Source: an uncultured Bacteroidales bacterium
Lineage (GTDB): Bacteria; Bacteroidota; Bacteroidia; Bacteroidales; Marinilabiliaceae
Assembly (NCBI GenBank): GCA_937892255.1
Contig: CALAUL010000086.1
Span: 1 to 14,906 of the forward strand
DNA length: 14,906 bases
Direction of reading: 5' to 3'
The notes beneath the pieces were generated by a model that searched no databases, was not told where the DNA came from, and saw nothing but the letters and a program-made list of their open reading frames with translations. Of this stretch, positions 7,061 to 14,610 are shown piece by piece. Every line of letters starts with the position of its first letter. The first letter of the stretch is position 1. Position numbers and translations under genes: made by a program.

Positions 7061-7702
7061 ATGAATATCATAAAGTTTATTTCCATCTCTTCGTGCGCTG
7101 CCATTTGCACTTGCTGTTGTCAACAAGAAGAAAAAAGAATAGCTTGTATAGGAGACAGCATAACAGAAGGGTTTGGCATAGAATGGCAAAGTCAAAACTC
7201 TTATCCATCATTGCTTGACTCGATACTTGGTGATGGTTATGAAGTGATGAACTTTGGGCGTAGTTCCACCACGATGATGCAGACCGGTAATTTCCCCTAT
7301 TGGTCGGCAAAAGAGTTCAATAATGCCCTCGAATACAAAGCCGATGTTGCCATAATCAAACTCGGCACCAATGATGCGAAACTCTTTCAATGGGACAAAG
7401 AGAAGTTTATGACTTCATACCAAAACATGATTGACACACTAAAAAATATAAACCCCGAAATTACAATCAAAATATGTCTTCCTGCATGGGTCGCAAAAGA
7501 ACGTTGGGAGATAACAGATTCTGTTGTTTCAAACTATGTTATCCCAGCAACAAAAGAGATTGCAAAAAAAAATTGTCTCGAGATTATTGACATTTACGCT
7601 CTTCTACAAAATCATGATGAACAATTCCTTGACGATGGAATACATCCAAACAAAGCCGGCCTATTATCAATGGCAGAGGAAATAGCCAAACATATTAAGT
7701 GA
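7061..7702 (+). CDS. SGNH/GDSL-family lipoprotein hydrolase
   Basis: 213 residues with a full set of SGNH hydrolase blocks: G-D-S (31-33, nucleophile Ser33), the block II glycine in N-F-G (64-66, Gly66), G-T-N-D (102-105, Asn104) and D-G-I-H-P (192-196, Asp192 and His195). These enzymes hydrolyse esters or thioesters of lipids, acyl groups or acetylated sugars, and the substrate here is unknown. The N-terminus (M-N-I-I-K-F then hydrophobic) is a short signal peptide ending in a cysteine cluster (Cys11, 16, 18, 19, 20). It is probably a lipoprotein, though which cysteine is lipidated is unclear. The ATG lies 7 bases after the previous gene, and this is the last gene of the kinase operon. A link to the two-component system is inferred from position only. 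Confidence 0.93.
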   Translation: MNIIKFISISSCAAICTCCCQQEEKRIACIGDSITEGFGIEWQSQNSYPSLLDSILGDGYEVMNFGRSSTTMMQTGNFPYWSAKEFNNALEYKADVAIIKLGTNDAKLFQWDKEKFMTSYQNMIDTLKNINPEITIKICLPAWVAKERWEITDSVVSNYVIPATKEIAKKNCLEIIDIYALLQNHDEQFLDDGIHPNKAGLLSMAEEIAKHIK

Positions 7703-7722
7703 GATTTCAAGACAATACATAC

Positions 7723-7757
7723 AAGAAGAGGAGTTTCAAAATGAAACTCCTCTTCTT
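7723..7757. terminator. Perfect 15-bp hairpin between convergent operons
   Basis: AAGAAGAGGAGTTTC (7723-7737) is exactly complementary to 7743-7757 around a 5-base loop. It lies 20 bases past the SGNH hydrolase stop and 20 bases past the ackA stop on the other strand, so it can serve both. Neither side has a strong T-run beyond the stem. The stem itself ends in TTCTT on both strands. Confidence 0.75.
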
Positions 7758-7777
7758 ATGAATACCATCATGTAACC

Positions 7778-8977
7778 TTATTTAGATACGATATCAAATG
7801 TATCTGTTGCAATCATAAGTTCTTCATCTGTAGGTATGATACATACTGTCACCTTAGAATCCGGAGTAGAGAGAATTGCCTCTTCTCCTCTGATTTGAGC
7901 GTTCTTAACCTTATCAAGTTTAACACCCATAAATTCCAATCCTTCACAAGCTGTTTCTCGACAGAAATGATTATTCTCGCCTACACCACCTGTAAATAAT
8001 ATTACATCTACACCACCCATAGCTGCTGCGTAAGAACCAATATACTTACGTACTCGATAGAAATACATATCCTGAGCCAATGTTGCGCGTTTATCTCCCG
8101 TCTCACGAGCTGCTTGTATCTCGCGCATATCTGATGTCTTTCCGGACACGCCAAGCAAACCAGACTTTTTATTCATGATTGTATCCATCTCGTCAGCCGT
8201 CAGATTTGCATGTTTCATCAGGAATGGAATGATTGCCGGATCTATATCGCCACAACGTGTTCCCATCATGAGACCTTCAAGAGGAGTAAGTCCCATGCTT
8301 GTATCCATACACTTCCCATCTTTTATTGCTGATATAGAACCTCCGTTACCAATATGACATGTGATAATCTTCGTTCCTATCGGATCAATACCAAGGAATT
8401 CACACACACGTTGTGATACATATCTGTGCGATGTTCCGTGAAATCCATAACGTCGAACTCCATACTTCTCATAGAACTCATAAGGCAATGCATACATATA
8501 CGCATAGTCAGGCATTGTCTGATGAAATGCGGTATCGAAGACTCCTACCTGAGGCATGTCCGGTTTGATAGCTTTAACAGCGTTTACACCTTTTAGGTTT
8601 GCCGGATTGTGAAGGGGTCCGAGATCATTGCACGAAGCAAATATTTCCAACACTTCGTCTGTCAACAACGATGATTCTGTTATCTTCGAACCGGCATGCA
8701 ACATACGATGTCCGACTGCGTCTATCTCCGATATTGACTTCAAAACACCATACTCAGCATTCGTCAACACATCAAATATCACTTGCACACCTTTAGTATG
8801 TTCGGGTATTGAGATTTCCAATATCTTCTTTTCTCCGTTGGGCATCGAGAACTTGATGAACGAATTTGGCATTCCTATCTTCTCTATTCCGCCTTGAGCC
8901 AAGACCTCTTTATTGATCATCTCAAACAACTTATACTTAATCGATGAACTTCCGCAATTTAATACAAGTATATTCAT
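7778..8977 (-). CDS. ackA: Acetate kinase
   Basis: Converts acetyl phosphate and ADP to acetate and ATP, the energy-yielding step of acetate fermentation in the cytosol. The 399-residue protein has the expected length. It begins N-C-G-S-S-S-I-K-Y (7-15) and carries H-I-G-N-G-G-S (208-214) and F-T-G-G-V-G-E-N (328-335). Residues matching the catalytic set described for Methanosarcina acetate kinase are present: Arg91, Asp148, His180, Arg241 and Glu385. It follows pta with a 27-base gap on the same strand and shares its transcript. No Shine-Dalgarno site is clear. Confidence 0.98.
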   Translation of the reverse strand: MNILVLNCGSSSIKYKLFEMINKEVLAQGGIEKIGMPNSFIKFSMPNGEKKILEISIPEHTKGVQVIFDVLTNAEYGVLKSISEIDAVGHRMLHAGSKITESSLLTDEVLEIFASCNDLGPLHNPANLKGVNAVKAIKPDMPQVGVFDTAFHQTMPDYAYMYALPYEFYEKYGVRRYGFHGTSHRYVSQRVCEFLGIDPIGTKIITCHIGNGGSISAIKDGKCMDTSMGLTPLEGLMMGTRCGDIDPAIIPFLMKHANLTADEMDTIMNKKSGLLGVSGKTSDMREIQAARETGDKRATLAQDMYFYRVRKYIGSYAAAMGGVDVILFTGGVGENNHFCRETACEGLEFMGVKLDKVKNAQIRGEEAILSTPDSKVTVCIIPTDEELMIATDTFDIVSK

Positions 8978-9004
8978 AACAATCTCTTTTTTATCTTCTC
9001 TATT

Positions 9005-10003
9005 TTATTTTACAGCCTGATTTGCTGTTATTGCAATCATCTTCACTATGTCACTCACCGAACAACCTCGAGAAAGGTCATTGACAGGTGCCGCTATGCC
9101 CTGAAGGATAGGTCCTATTGCCTCTGCTCCGGCAAGACGTTGCACGAGCTTATATGCTATGTTTCCAACTTCCAATGATGGGAAGACTAATACATTTGCT
9201 TTTCCTGCAATCTCACTACCTGGAGCTTTTAGTTGTGCTACGCTCTCAACTAAAGCGGCATCGGCTTGCAATTCTCCATCTATCTTCATATCCGGAGCTT
9301 TCGCTTGTGCCATCTTTGTTGCTTCAACAACTTTTGTAACGTTATCATGTTTTGCACTACCCTTTGTTGAGAATGAGAGCATTGCTACACGTGGTTCGAA
9401 TCCTCCAAGAACTCGCGCAGTTTCTCCCGTCGCAACGGCTATCTCAGACAGTTCTGATGCTGTAGGATTTGGGTGTACAGCACAGTCTGCGAAGACCATC
9501 ACTCCATCATTGCCCCACTTCTTATCTTGCATAAACATCAAGAATGCGCCCGAAACAACACTTATTCCCGGCTTTGTCTTTATTATCTGAAATGCAGGAC
9601 GCAATACATCTCCGGTAGTATTTATAGCTCCGGATACTTCTCCGTCAGCATCACCGGCTTTTATCATCAGACACCCCAAATACAATGGCTTTTGAGCGAA
9701 CTCTACGGCTTGTTCTTCTGTCATACCTTTGTTCTTACGCAGACTATACAACAAGTCAACATAATTCTGCATTTTGCTATTTGTCTTTGGATCTACGATT
9801 GTAGCTTTACAAATATTTTGCAAGCCCCATTTCTGAGCATTTGCTTCTATTTCGGTTTGGTCGCCAATCAAAATAATATCTGCAAATCCTTCCGCAAGCA
9901 CCTGATCTGCAGCTCTCATATTACGTTCTTCGCTACCTTCTGGCAACACAATTCGTTTCTTATTGGCCGAAGCCCTCTTCTTTAAGTCTTCTATGAATCC
10001 CAT
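9005..10003 (-). CDS. pta: Phosphate acetyltransferase
   Basis: Exchanges CoA for phosphate on acetyl-CoA to give acetyl phosphate, which ackA uses. At 332 residues it is the short form: only the PTA catalytic domain, without the N-terminal regulatory regions of the long E. coli enzyme. Visible family segments are R-I-V-L-P-E-G (17-23), G-D-V-L-R-P (131-136, Arg135), F-A-D-C-A-V-H-P-N-P (171-180), F-S-T-K-G-S-A-K (211-218) and D-L-S-R-G-C-S-V-S-D-I-V (309-320). Ser311, Arg312 and Asp318 match the spacing of the catalytic Ser-Arg-Asp group in Methanosarcina Pta. First gene of the pta-ackA operon, with a leader of about 110 bases. Confidence 0.98.
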   Translation of the reverse strand: MGFIEDLKKRASANKKRIVLPEGSEERNMRAADQVLAEGFADIILIGDQTEIEANAQKWGLQNICKATIVDPKTNSKMQNYVDLLYSLRKNKGMTEEQAVEFAQKPLYLGCLMIKAGDADGEVSGAINTTGDVLRPAFQIIKTKPGISVVSGAFLMFMQDKKWGNDGVMVFADCAVHPNPTASELSEIAVATGETARVLGGFEPRVAMLSFSTKGSAKHDNVTKVVEATKMAQAKAPDMKIDGELQADAALVESVAQLKAPGSEIAGKANVLVFPSLEVGNIAYKLVQRLAGAEAIGPILQGIAAPVNDLSRGCSVSDIVKMIAITANQAVK

Positions 10004-10046
10004 TGTATTTTGTTTTTCTATCTTTTAATGCTCTTTCTGTAATCTT

Positions 10047-10103
10047 GTGGGTCCGTGTATAATACAAAAATTGAAAGACAATACCTAAAACGGACATTCC
10101 ACA
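10047..10103 (-). other. Possible folded leader of pta-ackA
   Basis: Between the putative promoter and the pta ATG, 10046-10055 (TGTGGGTCCG on the plus strand) can pair with 10091-10095 (CGGAC) and 10099-10103 (CCACA). This gives about 10 base pairs with a 3-base bulge. The enclosed loop of about 35 bases contains a smaller ATTG/CAAT hairpin (10070-10082). It may be a 5' untranslated structure or chance. No known riboswitch was recognised. Confidence 0.3.
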
Positions 10104-10118
10104 GCGTAAATTACGATA

Positions 10119-10126
10119 CAAATTTA
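10119..10126 (-). promoter_or_regulatory. Putative -7 box of the pta-ackA promoter
   Basis: On the minus strand this reads TAAATTTG, a perfect -7 element. The expected -33 position (10144-10151) is A/T-rich without an exact TTTG. The transcript would start near 10112, about 110 bases before the pta ATG. From 10127 to 10312 I see nothing else. Confidence 0.4.
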
Positions 10127-10312
10127 ATCGTTTTTATTTGAATAAAAGAAAAAAAAAGACATTTAACGTCATTTATTATTTCGTTCATCTACACTTTGCA
10201 CATTAACTCAAAAACATGCCTTGCTTTTCCTTTATGCATTTTGTACGCTCCATATCCGCATTGCTTGCATAAAAGTCTCAGACATCTTCAAATCGTATCT
10301 AAAACACAATGC

Positions 10313-10345
10313 AAAAAGCACAAGATTATCATCATTATAATCTTG
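10313..10345 (-). terminator. Terminator of the B12 uptake operon
   Basis: On the minus strand CAAGATTAT (10345-10337) and its partner (10329-10321) form a 9-bp stem with a 7-base loop. TGC and five T follow. It lies about 45 bases past the stop of the DUF4154 gene. Confidence 0.75.
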
Positions 10346-10390
10346 CACTTTATAAGTAATATCTCGTCTCCTTAAGTAAGATATATTGTT

Positions 10391-10906
10391 TTAGTTTACG
10401 GCTTCTCCAAGTTGCAATAGCCTTTGAGACACTGCCAAACCGACGTTTTTAATGTTGTTATTTGATATTTGGAAAGTCAATTTAGAACCGACCATGGTGA
10501 ATGCTATTGAGGCTCCATTTGAGCACATTCCACTCTTTCCGCAGATATAGAGAGTCTTCTCTCCTTGCATACTTGATAGCAATTCCGCCATGTGTGACGA
10601 TTTTGAGGTCGCAACAAATACGATGTCCGAGGAAGTAACTTCTGATACGTTGCGAGCTTCCTTAACAACAACCTTTCTGCGACCGATATTCTTTGTCTCT
10701 GACATCTTCTTCAACTCCGAAGCCAATGGCTTGCTACCGAAAACGGTTATAACAAGGTCTTTATTAATATCCTCTGCCGGCCAACCTGTATTTCTCGCAA
10801 AGTTGTAAATGTACAATGCTTGTACTTCTTCCAAATGCGCTTCTTGCTGCGCGTTTACAAAAATGCACGTAAGTGCAGACACACACATAATAATAATTTT
10901 CTTCAT
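10391..10906 (-). CDS. DUF4154 (YfiR-like) periplasmic protein
   Basis: 171 residues with a clear Sec signal peptide (1-19, cleavage after V-N-A before Gln20). The body fits the YfiR/DUF4154 family: A-L-Y-I-Y-N-F-A-R-N-T-G-W-P (30-43) near the start, V-F-G-S at 55-58, D-I-V-F-V (94-98), and G-A-S-I-A-F-T then L-T-F-Q-I-S-N-N-N then G-L-A-V-S-Q-R-L-L-Q-L (131-166) at the end. Cys122 and Cys128 could form a disulfide. In Pseudomonas, YfiR is a periplasmic repressor of the diguanylate cyclase YfiN. No cyclase gene is here. The gene lies 94 bases after the TonB-dependent receptor gene on the same strand, with no strong terminator between them, so it is likely the last gene of the B12 operon. A role in B12 uptake is inference. 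Confidence 0.88.
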   Translation of the reverse strand: MKKIIIMCVSALTCIFVNAQQEAHLEEVQALYIYNFARNTGWPAEDINKDLVITVFGSKPLASELKKMSETKNIGRRKVVVKEARNVSEVTSSDIVFVATSKSSHMAELLSSMQGEKTLYICGKSGMCSNGASIAFTMVGSKLTFQISNNNIKNVGLAVSQRLLQLGEAVN

Positions 10907-11000
10907 ACCATTTATCTTTTATATATTCTACACGGCTTGTTACGCTGTGTTTGACAAGAAGTTAGCAAAGAAAAGTTAATGATTACACAATAAAACATAA

Positions 11001-13085
11001 TTACAATATTTTCAACCATATTGCAAATTCATAGTTCCGTCCCGGCATTGGTCTTGATAATATAGAGTGATATTCTTTATCGAAAAGATTGTTTACCGAC
11101 AATTTCACTTTTACATCGACATGACTTAATGGCAACAGGGTCTGCAATGCTACATTTTCAACTCCATAAGCTTTAAGAGAGCCTGTATATGTTGACGCAT
11201 TGCTCGACATGGTATAACGTTCACTATAGCCATTCCAACGGAATGTCAGTTGCCAGTTTCGCCACGACACTTCTGTGTATAGATTGGCTGCATGAAGAGG
11301 AATGTATGGCAATTGCTTTCCTTGCGACTTATCCGCTACACTCATTTTCTCTCCTTTGTTTACAGACTTTGTGTAGGAATAATTGCCGCTTATTGCTATT
11401 TGCCAATTTGGGGTTATTTGTTTCTTATAATTTAGTTTCGATTCGATTCCTCTTGAATGTACTTTCTTCACATTGCGTGGCGAGAAAAAGCCTTTGGCTG
11501 TTGGCAACCACATTATCCAATTGTCGACATACGAGTTGAAATGTATTGTCTCTATCATAAGTTGCTCTCCAACTCCTGACACCATTTTACACACAACACC
11601 TATATCCCAAGTCTTGCCACTTTCGGCCTTGAGATTAACGTTTCCTCCGGGCATATAATACATATCGTTGAGGGTTGGCATTTTGTAGTTTTTTGACAAT
11701 GTACTTTTAAAAACCATCTGCCATATATTGTTATTTGCAACTATGTGCTCTACCATCAAAGCAGGCAAAAGAGGTTGAAATATCTTATCGTAAATCTCTT
11801 CTCGAAGTATCATATTCAACCCCAAACGTTGATATGGCCGCCACATAACTTGCCCTATCAACGATGTTTCTACTCTTTTCTTTTTATAACCTACATTTGC
11901 AACGCTTCCGTCTGCTTGAACGACATCGTGGTCTTTGCTCTCAACTCTTACGACATCGCATTCAGCCGTCATTCGCATCGAGAAGTCGTCATCTCTGACA
12001 TACGACAATTGTACTTTATTCATCAATGTAGATTCTTTATTACGCGATTTGACAAGTGTCACCATATTTCCGTTGCCCGGATCACGTTTATAATCGTATG
12101 CAGTCCACATATTTTGGTATCCCATATCGACTTCGAGTCGCATCCAAGCTGTTGTGTAATGTACCTTTGCAACGGCCCGCCATGTTTGTTCTCTATGTCG
12201 GTTTTCAAATCTCAAATCCTTTGTATAACTCGAACTTAACAATGGACGTTGTCTGTTCTGACGTGTATACCAACAACTGACATCTACCGAAAAAGGTGTT
12301 GAATTACGCATTGAAAATTGTTGCAGGATATGAAGGTCTCTAAACTCTCCGTTTCTGTTTCGTTCTTTAGGATAATATTGGGATATGATGTTTTTGTTTT
12401 CATCATAGACATTTTCTTTTCTATCACGATTTATATAGCTGAAGTTATTTTCCGAAGTCGAGACTAACATCTGTGAGTATGTTTGCCAACCTCGTCCGCC
12501 AAAGGCTATTTTCAAATACTCATCGTATGTAGAATACGAACCTATGCTTTGTGTGTATTCAATATCACGCCCTTCCGTCTGTCGCATAGACGTCTGTAAT
12601 ACCACAGCTCCGCCCAATCCTCCCGATGACTCACATAGAGATGTCGTGCCATACAAGACCTTTGCCTCGCCAATGAAGTAAGCAGGTATGGTCGAGAAAT
12701 CGGTCTGTCCCATCATCGGACTATTAATCTTAAGTCCATTCCAAGTCACTTGTGTATGCGAAGCTCCTGTTCCTCGTATTGCCACTGTTGAAAGAGTTGC
12801 CCTGCCCGAATGCTTAACATAGACTCCGGTATTAGACATGAGTACATCCGCCATAGAGAGCGACAATCCGGACTTAAGCATTGTAGTATCAATTACGTCC
12901 TTGCAGGCTCCTATTTCCGACAACGAACGTCTGCCTACTACTTCTACTTCTGCAATATCAACATTTGGACTTAGAGACTCAGAATGATGTATTTGTGCGC
13001 TTGCTGACGAAAAGCACACAAATACAAAATATAAAATCTGAAATTGTCTCTTATAAATAAGTACGTTCCTTGTCAGACAACTCAT
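11001..13085 (-). CDS. btuB: TonB-dependent outer membrane receptor, BtuB-like
   Basis: An outer-membrane beta-barrel transporter that, from its context, probably imports cobalamin using TonB energy. Counting from the ATG at 13085, it has 694 residues: a signal peptide (1-30, ending S-A-S-A), a plug domain (about 40-165) with V-A-I-R-G-T-G-A-S-H (101-110), W-N-G-L-K-I-N-S (115-122) and a G-G-L-G-G motif (155-159), then a barrel to the end. The barrel closes with N-N-L-F-D-K-E-Y and a terminal strand ending W-L-K-I-L. It lacks the N-terminal carboxypeptidase-like extension of SusC proteins and has BtuB size. The frame opens 8 codons earlier, but the ATG at 13085 overlaps the btuG stop as ATGA and gives a normal signal peptide, so it is preferred. 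Translation is probably coupled to btuG. Confidence 0.93.
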   Translation of the reverse strand: MSCLTRNVLIYKRQFQILYFVFVCFSSASAQIHHSESLSPNVDIAEVEVVGRRSLSEIGACKDVIDTTMLKSGLSLSMADVLMSNTGVYVKHSGRATLSTVAIRGTGASHTQVTWNGLKINSPMMGQTDFSTIPAYFIGEAKVLYGTTSLCESSGGLGGAVVLQTSMRQTEGRDIEYTQSIGSYSTYDEYLKIAFGGRGWQTYSQMLVSTSENNFSYINRDRKENVYDENKNIISQYYPKERNRNGEFRDLHILQQFSMRNSTPFSVDVSCWYTRQNRQRPLLSSSYTKDLRFENRHREQTWRAVAKVHYTTAWMRLEVDMGYQNMWTAYDYKRDPGNGNMVTLVKSRNKESTLMNKVQLSYVRDDDFSMRMTAECDVVRVESKDHDVVQADGSVANVGYKKKRVETSLIGQVMWRPYQRLGLNMILREEIYDKIFQPLLPALMVEHIVANNNIWQMVFKSTLSKNYKMPTLNDMYYMPGGNVNLKAESGKTWDIGVVCKMVSGVGEQLMIETIHFNSYVDNWIMWLPTAKGFFSPRNVKKVHSRGIESKLNYKKQITPNWQIAISGNYSYTKSVNKGEKMSVADKSQGKQLPYIPLHAANLYTEVSWRNWQLTFRWNGYSERYTMSSNASTYTGSLKAYGVENVALQTLLPLSHVDVKVKLSVNNLFDKEYHSILSRPMPGRNYEFAIWLKIL

Positions 13086-14152
13086 TTCCAACAGAAATAT
13101 CCGGGACAAACACCTACTTCGAAGACATCTAACAAGACTCCTTTCATGTCATAACGACGAACTACACCCTGTTGCACATAGTCTATAGCATCAGACAAAT
13201 ACAACTCATTTTTCTTGGGAGATATCGACATCGCGTAGTACTGCCCTTTTTCCGGTTTTAAAAATGGCTCATCAGGAAGTGTCTCTGCCGAAATAGCCAT
13301 TCTATACACATCTCCTTTTATCCAAAAGAGTGTATCGGATGTCGAATTGAAACATATATCTGAAATGTAGTCGTTAAGTTCAAACGTGTAACGTTTATCT
13401 ACTGTCATTGATTGAGGGTCTATCCTCACTATCTGTGGAGCTTCATAACCGACAGGATTTCCTTCATAACCACCGTCTACCAATGTCCATAGTTTACCAG
13501 CTTTATCAATGAGCAATCTTGATGGCTGAACGCCAACTTCCAAACAGTTTACAACAGAGTCTTGCGATATATCCACTTTGAGTACCTCTTTTTGAAACGA
13601 CCAACAGCTGACATATACATAGCCGTCTTTTTTCACCATATCCTCTGTTGAAGATATTTCGCCATTAAGACCTTTGCACGTAATGTAATCGATAACCTCA
13701 TAAGAATGAACGTCTACAACCGCAATTTTGTCCGAATACATCTGTGACACATAAATCTTGTCGTCTGACACCACACACACACTGCGAGGTGAGACCAATC
13801 CACTCTCTACGCGTCCCAACTCTTTCATTGTTGTGGCATCGACGGCATATACGACATTCGAATTGTTCACGACAATCCATGCGACATTACCATCTATTGT
13901 CATTGTCTGTGCAACATCGCCAAGACGCATGCCATTAGACAAATAAAACACCTCATTGGAAATCTCTCTTGTTTGCGGATCATAAAACGAAACAGTCGAA
14001 TTACCCGACCCCCAATTTCCTTCATTGACCACAAACAGACCTTCTGTCATATCGGTCAAACCCTTTTCTTGTGTCTCGTCATCTTTCTCACAAGCCACAA
14101 AGGCACAACTCATAACAATGAGCGTAACCCATTTCAAATTTAGCTTTTTCAA
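13082..14152 (-). CDS. btuG: BtuG-like surface lipoprotein, beta-propeller
   Basis: Counting from the TTG at 14152 it has 356 residues. M-K-K-L-N-L-K-W-V-T-L-I-V-M-S plus lipobox F-V-A-C (18-21) is a lipoprotein signal with Cys21 lipidated. The next residues, E-K-D-D-E (22-26), closely resemble the Q-K-D-D-E export signal reported for surface lipoproteins of Capnocytophaga, so it should face outward. The remainder is a run of YVTN/YncE-type beta-propeller repeats, with recurring V-x-x-x-D-x-x-T/S-x-x-x-x segments such as Y-A-V-D-A-T-T-M-K-E, A-V-V-D-V-H-S-Y-E-V and V-R-I-D-P-Q-S-M-T-V. In Bacteroides, BtuG is a seven-bladed propeller that binds B12 very tightly and caps BtuB. The riboswitch upstream and the btuB overlap downstream support the same role. 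The start is a TTG: the frame extends 8 codons further to another TTG (14176), and no ATG gives a usable signal peptide. Confidence 0.88.
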   Translation of the reverse strand: MKKLNLKWVTLIVMSCAFVACEKDDETQEKGLTDMTEGLFVVNEGNWGSGNSTVSFYDPQTREISNEVFYLSNGMRLGDVAQTMTIDGNVAWIVVNNSNVVYAVDATTMKELGRVESGLVSPRSVCVVSDDKIYVSQMYSDKIAVVDVHSYEVIDYITCKGLNGEISSTEDMVKKDGYVYVSCWSFQKEVLKVDISQDSVVNCLEVGVQPSRLLIDKAGKLWTLVDGGYEGNPVGYEAPQIVRIDPQSMTVDKRYTFELNDYISDICFNSTSDTLFWIKGDVYRMAISAETLPDEPFLKPEKGQYYAMSISPKKNELYLSDAIDYVQQGVVRRYDMKGVLLDVFEVGVCPGYFCWK

Positions 14153-14170
14153 AATGTAAAGTTTAAAATT

Positions 14171-14201
14171 ATACAATAATCCCGTTGTATGCTTTTACAA
14201 C
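14171..14201 (-). promoter_or_regulatory. Mutually exclusive hairpins after the riboswitch aptamer
   Basis: On the minus strand GTTGTA (14201-14196) can pair with TACAAC (14189-14184). Alternatively ATACAA (14190-14185) can pair with TTGTAT (14176-14171). The two stems share 14185-14189, so only one can form at a time. The first begins at the last base of the aptamer P1 stem. There is no strong T-run terminator, so control would more likely act on translation. Confidence 0.35.
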
Positions 14202-14389
14202 AATTCTGGCAGGTCTTCTGACTTGTCTCTGCTGTTGATTCCTTCCCAACATTAGTGTCAGTGGATAATCATCAACAACAACATCTCTCGTCAGCCAAGA
14301 TGAGACTTACAGCAGCGGGTACTGTCCCGGATTTACACCGGATTCCCTTTTAATCGTCACGATACAAGTACCGCAACAAACCAAAATCG
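14201..14389 (-). promoter_or_regulatory. Cobalamin riboswitch aptamer
   Basis: On the minus strand the conserved cobalamin riboswitch blocks appear in order: AAAAGGGAATCCGGTG (about 14353-14338), TAAATCCGGGAC, CCGCTGCTGTAA, CCACTG, TGGGAAGG and the B12 box with AGACCTGCC (14216-14208). The closing P1 stem can be drawn as CGATTTTGG (14389-14381) with CCAGAATTG (14209-14201), nine pairs including wobbles. Binding of adenosylcobalamin or another cobalamin would be expected to reduce expression of the B12 uptake genes downstream. The putative promoter ends only a few bases before P1, so the transcript begins almost directly with the aptamer. Confidence 0.96.
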
Positions 14390-14392
14390 GCT

Positions 14393-14423
14393 CAAAGGTA
14401 ATACTTCAAAATAATATTGCAAG
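14393..14423 (-). promoter_or_regulatory. Promoter of the B12 uptake operon
   Basis: On the minus strand CTTG (14423-14420), 19 bases, then a perfect TACCTTTG -7 box (14400-14393). It lies immediately upstream of the riboswitch P1 strand. From 14424 to 14538 I see no gene or other signal. Confidence 0.65.
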
Positions 14424-14538
14424 ACAAATTTTATATCAAAAAACACTATTCTGTTTATTATGGCTGATTGTATGTCATTTACCCGGTGTAAATTTGTGTC
14501 GAATCTGGGATTATGCACATATAGAAAAAGGAATAGAT

Positions 14539-14575
14539 AAAGCAAAGCGCACCCGACATCAATGCCGAATGCGCT
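14539..14575 (-). terminator. Terminator of the secreted-protein gene
   Basis: On the minus strand AGCGCATTCGGC (14575-14564) pairs with GTCGGGTGCGCT (14557-14546) as a 12-bp stem with several G-T wobbles and an ATTGAT loop. TTTGCTTT follows. It lies 35 bases past the stop of the edge gene. Confidence 0.75.
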
Positions 14576-14610
14576 CTCTTTTATATGCTTTGTCGTTTTA
14601 CGACTTCTCT

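Noticed and set aside
9159..9985. Long plus-strand frames opposite pta
   Set aside because: Antisense shadows of pta, with no independent motif or promoter.
10930..10950. Hairpin between btuB and the DUF4154 gene as a terminator
   Set aside because: Short stem with a mismatch on the minus strand and no T-run, so termination there is unlikely.
13086..13109. Earlier start of the TonB-dependent receptor
   Set aside because: The ATG at 13085 forms an ATGA overlap with the btuG stop and gives a standard signal peptide. The extra 8 codons lie within btuG.
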